A program made the position numbers and the translations under genes. The notes under the pieces are model-generated. The model was given only the letters and a program-made list of their open reading frames with translations. It was not told the origin of the DNA and did no database searches. A DNA stretch of 64,000 nt. Origin: Rhodopseudomonas pentothenatexigens (GTDB taxonomy: Bacteria > Pseudomonadota > Alphaproteobacteria > Rhizobiales > Xanthobacteraceae). Shown in pieces: positions 25,618 to 35,057 of this stretch (position 1 is its first letter; each line of letters opens with the position of its first letter). Where the stretch lies: positions 124,001-188,000 of the forward strand of contig NZ_UFQQ01000006.1 in NCBI RefSeq assembly GCF_900218015.1, in the 5' to 3' direction.

Positions 25618-27891
25618 TCAATTCTTCTGGGCCGCCGCAGCCGGAGCGGAGCCGGGCGAGGCCGCGGCCATGCTGTCGGTCAGCCCGACGGTGCCGGACG
25701 AGACCTTGCGTCCGGTCGCCGGAGCAGGGGTGGCATCGAGCGCGCGGGTAGCCTCGTCGAGCATCTTCTCGACCCTGACCAGGATTTCTGCGCCGCGCCG
25801 GGTCAGCACCGGCGGTGCCGCCTTGAGATCGGCAGTCTCGCCTCCGGTGGGGCGCGCGCCCGGTGCGGCCGGCAACTTCTCGCCCATGCCGACGCCCGCG
25901 AGTTCCTTGACCTCGACGCCCTGATGCGCCGCCACCATGATGTCGTGCCAAGTCTGCGCCGGCAGCGAGCCGCCGGTCATCCGGTTGGTCGGCGAGTAGT
26001 CGTCGTTGCCGTACCACACCGCGCAGGAGAAGTTGCCGGTGTAGCCGACGAACCAGGCGTCGCGATAGGCGTTGGTGGTGCCGGTCTTGCCGGCGGCCGG
26101 AATGCCGTCCAGCCGGGCACGGCGCGCGGTGCCCTCGGTCACGACATGGCTCATCATCCCGGCCATGTCGGCGGCGATGTTGGCGGGAATCGCGCGCTTC
26201 GGCTGCGGGCCGTCGCGGTCCCAGCGCCACACCAGCTCGCCGGCCCCGGTGCGGACTTCCAGCACCGCATGCGGCTTCACCGCCATGCCCTTGTTCGGGA
26301 AGGTGGCGTAAGCCACCGCGTGTTCGACCACGGTGACTTCGGTCGAGCCGATCGGCAGCGACGGGGTGTCGAGCAGCGGAGCGGTGAGGCCAAAGCGGCG
26401 TGCCACCTCGACGATCTTGGCGCGGCCCTTCTTGGCCGAATCCCACTGGTTCTTCGGATTGCCGCCGATCGCGATCGACAGCTTGACCGGCACCACGTTG
26501 ATCGAGCGGGTGATCGCCTGGGTCAGAGTCACCGAGCCGGAATAAGAGTGGCCGTAGTTCTGCGGGCACCAATTGCCGAGGCAGACCGGACCGTCGACCA
26601 CGATCGAATTCGGCTTGAAGCCGTTCAAGAGCGCCGCGGTGTAGACGTAAGGCTTGAACGACGAGCCGGGCTGGCGATAGGCGTCGACCGCGCGGTTGAA
26701 CTGGCTGGAACCATAGTCGCGACCGCCGACCATGGCGCGGACGCCGCCGTCGAGATCGGACACCACCGTCGCCGCTTGCGTCGCGTGATAATCGCGGCCG
26801 AACTGGCGGAGCTGGTTCTCGATCGCACCTTCCGCGGCGCGCTGCACGTTCATGTCGATCGCGGTGCGGACCACGAACACGCGCTCGGTGTACGATTTCG
26901 GGAAGGTGTCGACGATCTTGCGGACTTCGTCGAACGCCCAGTCGAGATAGTAGTTCGGCGAATTCTCGTCGCGGCGGTCGACCACCGAGGCCGGATTGCG
27001 GCGGGCGCCGAACACCTGGCCCTCGGTCATGAAGCCGGCGTCGACCATATTGTCGAGCACCTGGTTGGCGCGGGCGCGCGCCGCCGGCAGGTTGATGTGC
27101 GGCGCGTATTTGGTCGGTGCCTTGAACAGGCCGGCGAGCATTGCGGCTTCGGCCAAGTTCACGTCGCGCACCGATTTGTTGAAGTAGAAGTGCGCTGCGC
27201 CGTCGGCGCCGAAGGTGCCGCCGCCCATATAGGCGCGGTCGAGATACAGTTTCAGGATCTCGTTCTTGGTCAGCCGGGTTTCCAGCCAGATCGCCAGGAA
27301 CGCTTCGTTGATCTTGCGCTCGAGCGTGCGCTCGTTGGACAGGAACAGGTTCTTGGCCAGCTGCTGGGTGATCGACGAGCCACCCTGGCGCACGCCGCCG
27401 GCCTGGGCGTTGGTGACCAGCGCACGCAGCGTGCCGGCGACGTCGATGCCGAAATGGTCGTAGAACCGCCGGTCCTCGGTGGCGAGGGTGGCCTTGATCA
27501 GATTGTCCGGAAAGTCTTCGAGCGGGATCGCGTCGTTGTGCTTGATGCCGCGGCTGCCGATCGGATTGCCGTAGCGGTCGAGGAAGGTGACGGCGAGGTC
27601 GGACTTCTTCAGCCAGTCCTCGTCCGCGGTCTCGCGGAACGCCGGCTGCGCCAGCGCCAGCAGCGCGATCAGACCGAGCAGCCCGATGCTGGCCGCTTCC
27701 GACAGCGGCTCGACGAACACCCAGCGCTTCCAGCCCCCGACATAGAAGCGGTCCATATAGGTCGAGAACCGCTCCCACAGCTCGCGGATACCGACCGCCG
27801 AAGAGAACAGCGTCGAGTCGAGCCGGGCGTCCAGATCCAGAAACCAGTTCCGGACCCGCTGCTTCCAATTGTCTGGCAGAATCTTCGGCAC
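25618..27891 (-). CDS. Penicillin-binding protein 1A family, bifunctional
   Basis: The 757-residue class A PBP makes glycan strands and crosslinks them in the periplasm. A cytoplasmic N-terminus and one transmembrane helix (about 66-83) precede the glycosyltransferase domain with catalytic Glu139 ([12 protein letters not shown]) and the [13 protein letters not shown] motif. The transpeptidase domain has the SxxK motif at Ser410-Lys413 (PGSSFKP), SIN and KTGTT near residue 602. The C-terminal tail is Pro/Ala-rich. It is divergent from the YcgN-like gene and heads a probable operon with DUF1214/DUF1254. Confidence 0.93.
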   Translation of the reverse strand: MPKILPDNWKQRVRNWFLDLDARLDSTLFSSAVGIRELWERFSTYMDRFYVGGWKRWVFVEPLSEAASIGLLGLIALLALAQPAFRETADEDWLKKSDLAVTFLDRYGNPIGSRGIKHNDAIPLEDFPDNLIKATLATEDRRFYDHFGIDVAGTLRALVTNAQAGGVRQGGSSITQQLAKNLFLSNERTLERKINEAFLAIWLETRLTKNEILKLYLDRAYMGGGTFGADGAAHFYFNKSVRDVNLAEAAMLAGLFKAPTKYAPHINLPAARARANQVLDNMVDAGFMTEGQVFGARRNPASVVDRRDENSPNYYLDWAFDEVRKIVDTFPKSYTERVFVVRTAIDMNVQRAAEGAIENQLRQFGRDYHATQAATVVSDLDGGVRAMVGGRDYGSSQFNRAVDAYRQPGSSFKPYVYTAALLNGFKPNSIVVDGPVCLGNWCPQNYGHSYSGSVTLTQAITRSINVVPVKLSIAIGGNPKNQWDSAKKGRAKIVEVARRFGLTAPLLDTPSLPIGSTEVTVVEHAVAYATFPNKGMAVKPHAVLEVRTGAGELVWRWDRDGPQPKRAIPANIAADMAGMMSHVVTEGTARRARLDGIPAAGKTGTTNAYRDAWFVGYTGNFSCAVWYGNDDYSPTNRMTGGSLPAQTWHDIMVAAHQGVEVKELAGVGMGEKLPAAPGARPTGGETADLKAAPPVLTRRGAEILVRVEKMLDEATRALDATPAPATGRKVSSGTVGLTDSMAAASPGSAPAAAAQKN

Positions 27892-28007
27892 CGGGTTCGA
27901 CCAATCACATCAGCACGCCGCACAGGCGCTGTTCGTCTTGCGCAATGTTGCGGCGATCGCAAGGCGAGGGCGACAGGCTTCGGGAATCTGATTCCTTGTA
28001 GCCGAGC

Positions 28008-28124
28008 ATGCCCGATAAACCAATGGTGGCGCAGGGATTTTTCGCTAAGCCCGAGGCCGAAGCGCCCGCTCCGGCACCTGCCATGCCGGCTAAGCGCTTG
28101 CGCCGCCGGGCAAACTCCCCCTAG
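28008..28124 (+). CDS. Possible 38-residue small protein
   Basis: This short frame starts ATGCCCGATAAACC and encodes a peptide with a hydrophobic QGFF, a Pro/Ala-rich centre and a basic end ([10 protein letters not shown]). It lies in the divergent spacer before the YcgN-like gene. There is only a weak ribosome binding site. It could be a leader peptide or chance; codon third positions are mixed. Confidence 0.3.
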   Translation: MPDKPMVAQGFFAKPEAEAPAPAPAMPAKRLRRRANSP

Positions 28125-28161
28125 AACGGCGGCCTCACCACCGCAAAGCAGCATCCAAGGC

Positions 28162-28674
28162 ATGACCGCGCGCCCCAAGAGGCCGTCCGCCCAAGACGGT
28201 TTCTTCTGGAAGACCAAGACTTTGGAACAGCTCTCGCCGACCGAGTGGGAGAGCCTGTGCGACGGCTGCGCGCGCTGCTGCCTGGAAAAGCTCGAGGATG
28301 AAGACTCCGGGCGGATCTATTTCACCGAGGTCGGCTGCCGGCTGCTCGACGCAGGCGCCTGCGCCTGCCGGGATTATCCGAACCGGTCGGACCGGATGCC
28401 GGACTGCGTGCGGCTGACGCCCAAAGAGGTCCGCGAGCTGACCTGGCTGCCGCCGAGCTGTGCCTACAAGCTCGTCGCCGAGGGACGCGACCTGTACTGG
28501 TGGCACCCGCTGATCTCCGGCGATCCGAACACCGTGCACGAGGCCGGAGTCTCGGTGCGGGGGCGGGTGGAGCGGACCGAGACCGAGGTCCCGGTCGAGG
28601 AGCTCGAAGATCACATCGTGTCGTGGCCGGCCCTGCTGCCGAAGCGCGCCAAGCTGAAGAAGCGTCCGGCTTGA
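28162..28674 (+). CDS. YcgN-like cysteine cluster protein (UPF0260)
   Basis: The 170-residue protein is of the YcgN/UPF0260 type, with a cysteine set suitable for a metal or zinc-like cluster: [10 protein letters not shown], then [16 protein letters not shown] and PDCVRLTP. Other signatures are [20 protein letters not shown] and WHPLISGDP. The function is unknown, though the cysteine pattern implies metal binding. The start ATG 28162 matches the family. It is followed by an unusually long gene-free stretch. Confidence 0.9.
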   Translation: MTARPKRPSAQDGFFWKTKTLEQLSPTEWESLCDGCARCCLEKLEDEDSGRIYFTEVGCRLLDAGACACRDYPNRSDRMPDCVRLTPKEVRELTWLPPSCAYKLVAEGRDLYWWHPLISGDPNTVHEAGVSVRGRVERTETEVPVEELEDHIVSWPALLPKRAKLKKRPA

Positions 28675-29682
28675 GTGAATCGTGAAGATCGCGAACTGAC
28701 GATACGTCGTGATGACTGATGACCGCCGTCCTGCAGTCACCCTCCTCGAAAGACCAGGCATCGTCACCAGCCTCTCGCTCCGCTGCGAGGCGACGTTTTC
28801 GGATCCGATCAGACGAGTTCTCAAGGCGGCTGCTTGGCGAGTGGTCGCTTGCAACGTCGCCACCAAGACACCACAGCAGCCCGCCGTGACGCGGCCTGGC
28901 CTGGATCGCCACTCGAGCGGTTCACGATCGAAGCTTCGCCACCCGTAGGCAACTCTTCGGCCGGAGTTACCCGTCGCCGACGAAAGCACACGCCATGCCT
29001 GGGCAGCGGCGGTCGGGGAGTCGTGGCGATCGGATGCGGTGACGGCAAAGAACTCGCCAAGTTGCAAGGCGCGCAAACGAACAGATAATGACCCGAAGAG
29101 GGGCGACCCTCCGGAATTCTGCACACGAACGCCAACTGCCGCCGGCACGAGAGGCACATCAAGACCGGCAACTCGCCGCCTCGCTCGCTTCGGCCTTCTG
29201 TCGAGTGAGGAAAAGTCATGCGTACAGTCATCCTCGATCGTCGTTGCGCTATGGCGTGACCTAGTATCTGCGCAATCGCGATAACGCGCACTTAAGCGAT
29301 CGCGCGCCGCGATGATCACAATGCGTCACGGCAGCGCGATCGAGCCTGCCGCCGACTTCCTGTCCTGGACTAACAAATGCAGGATGGTGATATCTGATAG
29401 ACAGATGCTGCCGACGACATTGCGCCTGTAGCTCGACGCGGACAGGCGAGGACGTTTTCAGCCCATCGCGTCACGCGATAGAATTGACCTTCGACAATCT
29501 GTGATTGTTCCCGGCCGATCTTTATCGCTCGCGCTGAGGTGTTTCTGTTGAATCGGCGATGGAGAAAGCGGCAAGTGACGCATTTTGAACACAGCGTCGC
29601 AATCCGCCTAGTCGAATGGACGGTCGCGCCGACGCGGAAGCTCTACGATGATCATGCAACGAACTGAAGTGGACGTACCGGG
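28675..29682. other. About 1 kb with no convincing gene
   Basis: Frames in this stretch are short, out of register with GC-rich third-position use, and encode no recognisable protein. A hairpin-like CTCGCTCCGCTGCGAG occurs near 28770. The GC content looks lower than that of flanking genes. It may contain a decayed gene, an RNA gene or an extended promoter for the PAS-AraC regulator; nothing specific can be supported. Confidence 0.4.
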
Positions 29683-30795
29683 GTGAATTCGCCGAACGCG
29701 GAGTCGATTGGGTGTGTGCCGACCGGATTCCTGGACCGGATTGGAACGGCAATCCTGCTGATCCATCCGGCCTCCGGAGAGATCATCTACGTCAACCACC
29801 GCTGTGTAAAATTGCTCGGATACGACGATGGCGAACTGCCGACGCAGCATCGTCTACTGCGCGACATCACCCAGCACGACGATCATCGGCGCAATGCGGC
29901 TCAGCAGAAGAAGCTGATCTTGGGTGAGATGTCCGAATACACCTCCGATCTCAGGATGCGGCGCAAGGGTGGCGAGTTCGTGCACGTCCGCGCCGGCGTG
30001 ACGTTGCTCCGAGACGATACGGACAAGCCGCACCTGGTAGCTATGAACCTGCGCGAGTTCTCCAACGCTGAGGTCATGGAGCACCAACTCGCCGCGGCCG
30101 AATCCCTCGCGGGCCTGATCACCTGGTCCTGGGACGCCAAGCTCGACCGAACCCTCGCGTCCTCGCGCTTCTTGTATGGAGTGCCGAAAGCGGCCCGAGC
30201 ACCATCGTTCGAAGAATTCCTGATGTTGATTCATCCGGAGGATCGTCGAGCGGTGGAGCGCACGGTGACGCGAGCGATCAGGACGGGACTAGGTTACAGC
30301 CACGAATATCGAGTTGTCCTTCCCAATGGCGAGGTGCATTGGATCCGCGGGATGGCGAACTGCCTGTACGACGAAAGGGGAAATCTCACTCACTTGGTCG
30401 GCGCGCTGATCGATCTGACGCAGGCACGCGAGCGCCATAATTCCGAGTCGGCCTCCAAGGTTCTGCGCTGCATCGTCAAGCGGATCGAACGTGACTGGAA
30501 CAAGGACATCTATCTTGCGGATGTGGCCAAGGAATGCGGGATCAGTCCCCGGGCCGTACAAAGATGCCTCAGTTCTTCTGGCTTCGTCTCGTTTTCGAAA
30601 TACGTCAAGCAACTGAGGTTGCGGAAAGCCCACTCGCTTCTTTGCGAGCCGCAGCCGAACACGTCGGTGTTGGGCGTCGCGCTCTACTGCGGATTCCAGA
30701 ACGCAAGTCACTTCTCCCGCGACTATCGCAACGAGTTCGGAGAATTGCCGTCCGATACTCTGCGCAACGCTCGCCTGATCAAGAACACGCCGTAG
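29683..30795 (+). CDS. PAS-PAS-AraC-type transcriptional regulator
   Basis: The 370-residue product carries two PAS folds (about 10-125 and 130-250; the second has the PAC-like EYRVVLPNGEVHWIRG). They are joined to a C-terminal AraC/XylS helix-turn-helix pair (about 262-365) with DVAKECGISPRAVQRCLSSS and GVALYCGFQNASHFSRDYR. Direct fusion of tandem PAS sensors to AraC is less common than kinase fusions. It suggests one-component sensing of redox state, oxygen or a small ligand. The start is GTG. A pair of direct repeats just downstream at 30867-30897, spaced 21 bp, could be its binding site before the chemoreceptor gene. Confidence 0.85.
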   Translation: MNSPNAESIGCVPTGFLDRIGTAILLIHPASGEIIYVNHRCVKLLGYDDGELPTQHRLLRDITQHDDHRRNAAQQKKLILGEMSEYTSDLRMRRKGGEFVHVRAGVTLLRDDTDKPHLVAMNLREFSNAEVMEHQLAAAESLAGLITWSWDAKLDRTLASSRFLYGVPKAARAPSFEEFLMLIHPEDRRAVERTVTRAIRTGLGYSHEYRVVLPNGEVHWIRGMANCLYDERGNLTHLVGALIDLTQARERHNSESASKVLRCIVKRIERDWNKDIYLADVAKECGISPRAVQRCLSSSGFVSFSKYVKQLRLRKAHSLLCEPQPNTSVLGVALYCGFQNASHFSRDYRNEFGELPSDTLRNARLIKNTP

Positions 30796-31118
30796 AGCCC
30801 GTAGAGACGGTGTTGTCGTGTTCTGGCTACGACGGCGCATGATGGGTTAAGCGGGCATTTCCACAGCAAAGTTATTCTGTTCGACATCGAAGTTATTACT
30901 CGAGATCGAGCTTTTCGGCGAACGTCGCCGGTGCTCCCGAGACTTCGAACATCAAAGCTTCTGGACCGCGTCGTGCGCGGTCCGGACGTTTCGACGGATA
31001 CGCGCGGCGCTGAAGGGTGCCGCGATGTTATGCAGCCGCTGACGCGGCCATCGGCCACCCATCTGTCTTCGAGACCTGCAGGTCAGCGCGAGCGACCCAG
31101 CCGTTAAAGGAATGCGCC
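30796..31118. other. Spacer between regulator and chemoreceptor
   Basis: There is no gene in these 323 bases. The notable content is the AAGTTATT direct repeat described separately at 30867-30897 and a ribosome binding site, AAAGGA, at 31105-31110 for the chemoreceptor. Confidence 0.5.
30867..30897 (+). promoter_or_regulatory. Direct repeats spaced 21 bp, possible AraC-type site
   Basis: CAAAGTTATT (30867-30876) and CGAAGTTATT (30888-30897) match at nine of ten positions with exactly 21 bp between starts, two turns of the helix. AraC/XylS proteins typically contact such tandem sites. The repeat lies between the PAS-AraC gene and the chemoreceptor gene. Confidence 0.45.
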
Positions 31119-32804
31119 GTGAAATTGTCCAATGTCAAATTGCTCTACAAGATCCTCGCCTGCTTTGTTCTGCTCAGCGTCGTGGTCGGGCTCGGCGTCT
31201 GGTACGCCGCGTCGCAGATGAGCGAGATCCAACGAACCTATGCCAGTATGCTCGAGCAGGACGTCCAAGGTATGAAAGCGGGGCTCCGCGCCAACCAGCG
31301 GGTCTACAATTTCGGCCGGCTTTCATGGCGGATGATCGCCGAGCAGGATGCTGCCGAGATGCAGAAGACCAGCCGAGAATTGGCCGCCAACCACAAGGAG
31401 TTCACCGACTACATGGCGAGCGGGATAAGCCACGTTCCGGCGCTCGCACCCGATTTCCAGCGCGCTTTGCAGATCTTCGAACGCATCATGAGCCAGAAAT
31501 TCCCGATCGTGGAAAAGGCGGCGATGGCTGGAGACGACCTGAATGCCGTTCGTGCTGCCAAGGACATGGCAACCGACAACAATGCGCTGCGTGCCGAAAT
31601 GATCGAGATTACTGGCAAAATCGAAAAGCGGATCAGCGACCGCTCGCAGGCTGCGGCGGACAAGGTGGTGAGCACAATCTGGCTGACGGTGACGCTGATC
31701 GGAGGGGGCTTCCTCGCGATTCTGGTCATCGCCTTCGCGATCGTGCAATTCGGGATTTCGCGTCCGATCGGCCGACTTGTCGGGGACCTGCAGGCGATGG
31801 CTCGCGGCGAGAGCGTCGATGTTTCGGGCACCGATCGCGCCGACGAAATCGGCCAGACCGCCAATGCGGTCAACGGAATCAGGCTGATGCTCGACGAGAA
31901 GGCGCGCCGGGAAGCCGAGGAAGCTGCCGAACAGGACCGCAAACTCGCGACGCAGCGTAAACAGGAGATGGCGAAGCTGGCCCAGGATTTCGAGGCAGCG
32001 GTCGGCGAGGTGATTCAGACGGTGTCGTCGGCCTCCACCGAATTGGAGGCGTCGGCGACGACGCTGACAGCGACGGCCGAGCGCGCTCAGGAGGTGACCA
32101 CGTCGGTTGCTGCAGCGTCCGAGCAGGCTTCCGCGAACGTCCAGTCGGTGGCCTCGGCTTCGGAGGAAATGGCGTCGTCCGTGAACGAAATCAGCCGCCA
32201 AGTCCAAGAATCGGCGCGGATCGCGAGCGAGGCCGTGACGCAGGCGCAGAAGACCAATGAGCGGGTCGGCGAATTGTCCCAGGCCGCGACTCGCATCGGC
32301 GATGTGGTTGAATTGATCAACACGATCGCCGGACAGACCAATCTGCTGGCGCTCAACGCCACGATCGAAGCCGCACGCGCCGGAGAAGCCGGCCGCGGCT
32401 TCGCCGTGGTCGCGAGCGAAGTCAAGGCCCTCGCTGAGCAGACCGCGAAGGCGACCGGTGAGATCAGCGCGCAGATCGGGAGCATTCAGAGTGCGACCGA
32501 TCAGTCGGTGTCTGCGATTCGCGAGATCGGCTCGACCATCGCGAAGATGTCGGAGATCGCCTCGACCATCGCGTCTGCCGTGGAAGAACAGGGTGCTGCG
32601 ACTCAGGAGATCTCGCGAAACGTGCAGCAGGCCGCACAAGGCACGCAGCAGGTTTCGGCGAGCGTCGTCGACGTGCAACGCGGCGCCACTGAGACCGGAT
32701 CGGCGTCTGCCCAAGTGCTGTCCGCTGCGCAATCCCTGGCCAAGGACAGCGACCGTCTCAAGAACGAGGTTCGTCGTTTCTTGCAAACCGTGCGGGCCGC
32801 GTGA
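31119..32804 (+). CDS. Methyl-accepting chemotaxis protein
   Basis: The 561-residue membrane chemoreceptor has TM1 at about 10-32 and a periplasmic helical-bundle sensor region (about 33-185). TM2 (about 190-213, ending [11 protein letters not shown]) leads into HAMP (about 213-266). The cytoplasmic signalling domain carries the conserved tip ([20 protein letters not shown] in substance, then [20 protein letters not shown]). There is no CheR-tethering pentapeptide; it ends FLQTVRAA as in many alphaproteobacteria. GTG 31119 is supported by AAAGGA at an 8-base spacing. The ligand is unknown. Confidence 0.93.
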   Translation: MKLSNVKLLYKILACFVLLSVVVGLGVWYAASQMSEIQRTYASMLEQDVQGMKAGLRANQRVYNFGRLSWRMIAEQDAAEMQKTSRELAANHKEFTDYMASGISHVPALAPDFQRALQIFERIMSQKFPIVEKAAMAGDDLNAVRAAKDMATDNNALRAEMIEITGKIEKRISDRSQAAADKVVSTIWLTVTLIGGGFLAILVIAFAIVQFGISRPIGRLVGDLQAMARGESVDVSGTDRADEIGQTANAVNGIRLMLDEKARREAEEAAEQDRKLATQRKQEMAKLAQDFEAAVGEVIQTVSSASTELEASATTLTATAERAQEVTTSVAAASEQASANVQSVASASEEMASSVNEISRQVQESARIASEAVTQAQKTNERVGELSQAATRIGDVVELINTIAGQTNLLALNATIEAARAGEAGRGFAVVASEVKALAEQTAKATGEISAQIGSIQSATDQSVSAIREIGSTIAKMSEIASTIASAVEEQGAATQEISRNVQQAAQGTQQVSASVVDVQRGATETGSASAQVLSAAQSLAKDSDRLKNEVRRFLQTVRAA

Positions 32805-32941
32805 AGCACAACCGGTTCGGATCATGCGGCGTCCGAGCCGGACCTTAAAATCCACAGCGTCAGGGCCATCGACCTCTGTTCAACCGTGCTCTGCGCGGAA
32901 AGGGCTTTCAGATTGGTGCGGTTTCGCGCAGAAGAGCGCGC

Positions 32942-33685
32942 ATGACTGCATTGATCATCATCGCTGTCGCCGGCCTATGGGCCGGCGTTCAGAACACGCT
33001 TGCCGGTGGAGGTTCGTTCGTAACTTTGCCGGCGCTTCTGTTCGCAGGAATGACGCCGCTGTCGGCGAACATCACCTCCACGGTTGCGCTGTTTCCGGGG
33101 CAGTTCGCCTCCGGCTATGCCGGGCGCGGCATGGTGCGCGGAGTCGGCAGCGTATCGTTTCGGGCGCTGGTGTTCACCAGCCTCGCCGGTGGGGCGGCCG
33201 GCGCACTGCTGCTGCTGATTACGCCGCCGACCTTGTTCGCCAAGATGATCCCGTGGCTGGTGCTGTTCGCCACCGCGATGTTCGCCTGGGGCAGCTTCGG
33301 CCGCAAACCGGCGGCACATGGCCGGCAGGTCGGTGCGCCGGTGCTGATCGGCCTTCAATTCCTGATCTCGATCTACGGCGGTTACTTCGGCGGCGGCATC
33401 GGCTTTCTGATGATGGCGGCGCTGTCGATCGCCGGCATGGCCGCGCGCAACGCCGGCGCGACCAAGAACGCGCTGGCAGCGGCGATGAACGCCTCGGCGG
33501 TGGCGATGTTCGCGTTCTCGCCCGAGGTGAAGTGGCTCGAAGCGCTGGTGCTCGCGGTGTCGTCGACCGCCGGCTATCTGTTCGGCGTCTGGGTGCTGCG
33601 CCGGATCAACGAAACCTGGCTGCGTGTCGGCATCGTCGCCCTCGGCATCGCGCTGACGATCGGGCTGTTCTGGCGGCAAATGTAA
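32942..33685 (+). CDS. TauE/SafE (TSUP) family membrane transporter
   Basis: The 247-residue inner-membrane protein has about seven or eight helices and belongs to the sulfite-exporter TauE/SafE (DUF81) family. The tandem signatures are GGGSFVTLPALLFAGM at the start and GGYFGGGIGFLMMAALSIAGM in the second half. Such proteins move organosulfur compounds, sulfite or related anions. No sulfur-metabolism genes are adjacent, so the substrate is open. It converges with the small membrane protein gene at 33709. Confidence 0.88.
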   Translation: MTALIIIAVAGLWAGVQNTLAGGGSFVTLPALLFAGMTPLSANITSTVALFPGQFASGYAGRGMVRGVGSVSFRALVFTSLAGGAAGALLLLITPPTLFAKMIPWLVLFATAMFAWGSFGRKPAAHGRQVGAPVLIGLQFLISIYGGYFGGGIGFLMMAALSIAGMAARNAGATKNALAAAMNASAVAMFAFSPEVKWLEALVLAVSSTAGYLFGVWVLRRINETWLRVGIVALGIALTIGLFWRQM

Positions 33686-33708
33686 CTGTGCGGATGCCGT
33701 TGCGGGCC

Positions 33709-33915
33709 CTATCGAGAGTTGGTTCGCATTGCGCCGAGGCGCCAATACACTATTGCCACGACGACGGGCAGGGCCAGCGCAATCCAGGACATCCAGTCCC
33801 ACAGCCCGTCGCCGAGCAACGCTGTCGTCAGCCCGAGGGCGGTGACGGCGCCGATCGCGAGCGGCGCGGCGAAGATCTGCGCGGTGGTGTGCGAGGCTCT
33901 GCGGGGCGTGGTCAT
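33709..33915 (-). CDS. Small two-helix membrane protein of siderophore operon
   Basis: The 68-residue protein has two hydrophobic helices (about 12-33 and 40-60) and a basic tail. Its ATG overlaps the stop of the PepSY reductase-like gene (ATGA), implying translational coupling. I recognise no family name. It is analogous in position to the small DUF3649/DUF3325 membrane partners of the first iron cluster, so an accessory role in siderophore-iron release is inferred. Confidence 0.65.
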   Translation of the reverse strand: MTTPRRASHTTAQIFAAPLAIGAVTALGLTTALLGDGLWDWMSWIALALPVVVAIVYWRLGAMRTNSR

Positions 33916-35057
33916 GCCGGCCTCGCATCAGATGGCGCCGCGGTGCGGCTGCGGACGCTGCCGCCAAGGCGCTGTTTGGCGATCCAGAGATAGAGCCCGG
34001 TGATCAGCACGACGATGCAGACGAGGTCGAGCAGCGCCCAGACGATCTTCAGCGGCAGGCCGCCATAGTCGCCGAAATGCAGCGGCCGCGACATCTGCAG
34101 CAGCGTCAAGTACCACGGCATCTGCGGCACCAGCACCGCCACGGTCTGGTCGACATCGACCAACGTCGGCGTGGCAATCAGCGCCGTCAAAGCCGAGTCG
34201 CCCTTCATCCACACCACCAGATGCCGCGGGCTGCCGAAATTCTCCGCGGTCGGCATGGTGATCGAGGTGAGCTGCCCGTCGGGCAGCGCGGCGCGGACCC
34301 GCGCCACCGCCTGATCGAGCGAGGAAGCCTGTGCCACCGGCTCACCGCGGTGCGCCGCCAGCAGCGGCGGCAGCACCTGGCCGCGCCAGTAATCGTACAT
34401 CGGCATCGCCAGCGTGTTGATTGCCCCGGTGCCGCCGACCACGAACAGCCAGACCGTGGTGACGATGCCGAACAGATTGTGCAGATCGAGCCATTTCAGC
34501 CGCCGCGACCTCTGGCGGACGGTGCCGAAGTCCAGCCGCCGCATGAACGGCGCGTAGACCACGACGCCGGAGACGATCGACGCCACCAGCAACAGGCCCA
34601 TCGCGCCGAGGAACAGTTCGCCGGGCAGGTCCAGCAACAGGTTCTTGTGCAGCAGCAGGATGATATCCATCACGCCGCGCTGCGGCCGCTCTTCGCCGAG
34701 CACCGCCTTGGTGTGGGCATCCATCACCAGGCGATAGAATTGCGCGCGCATCGGCTTCGGCGTCGGCGACATCGTGACCACGACCACGCCCGGCTGTTCG
34801 TCGCGCCAGGTGACGAACAGCACGTGATCGCCGGGGCGGGATGCCTGGGCCGCTCGCAGCACGTCGTCGACCGGGGCGGCGGGGGCCTGATGGATCAGAT
34901 TCGGCGGGACGAAGCGCTCCTCGGTCAGTTCGGCGATCTCCTCGTGGAAGATCAGCGGCAGGCCGGTGATCGCCAGCAGCAGCATGAACAGCATGCTGAT
35001 CAGCGAGGTCCAGGTGTGGACCTTGCTCCAGATTCGAAGTGCGCGCGTCCCTGTCAC
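33912..35057 (-). CDS. PepSY-TM protein, FoxB-like siderophore reductase candidate
   Basis: The 381-residue inner-membrane protein has about four helices. TM1 (WSKVHTWTSLISMLFMLLLAITGLPL) is followed by a periplasmic PepSY region, then TM helices around 135-165 and 185-215 with LLLHKNLLLDLPGE and LKWLDLHNLFGI supplying conserved histidines. The last helix lies near 345-368. FoxB-type proteins reduce ferrisiderophores at the membrane. GTG 35057 overlaps the receptor stop codon in GTGA, so it is co-translated with the siderophore receptor. The specific siderophore is unknown. Confidence 0.86.
   Translation of the reverse strand: MTGTRALRIWSKVHTWTSLISMLFMLLLAITGLPLIFHEEIAELTEERFVPPNLIHQAPAAPVDDVLRAAQASRPGDHVLFVTWRDEQPGVVVVTMSPTPKPMRAQFYRLVMDAHTKAVLGEERPQRGVMDIILLLHKNLLLDLPGELFLGAMGLLLVASIVSGVVVYAPFMRRLDFGTVRQRSRRLKWLDLHNLFGIVTTVWLFVVGGTGAINTLAMPMYDYWRGQVLPPLLAAHRGEPVAQASSLDQAVARVRAALPDGQLTSITMPTAENFGSPRHLVVWMKGDSALTALIATPTLVDVDQTVAVLVPQMPWYLTLLQMSRPLHFGDYGGLPLKIVWALLDLVCIVVLITGLYLWIAKQRLGGSVRSRTAAPSDARPA

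Noticed and set aside
25432-28674. A 1,080-codon plus-strand frame
   Set aside because: Only its last 171 codons (28162 onward) are a real gene (YcgN-like). The rest is antisense to PBP1A and DUF1214, with Arg/His/Gly-rich nonsense.
28135-29319. A 394-codon minus-strand frame over the 1-kb gap
   Set aside because: It overlaps the YcgN-like gene in antisense. The part in the gap has no domain or hydrophobic pattern and lacks a ribosome binding site.
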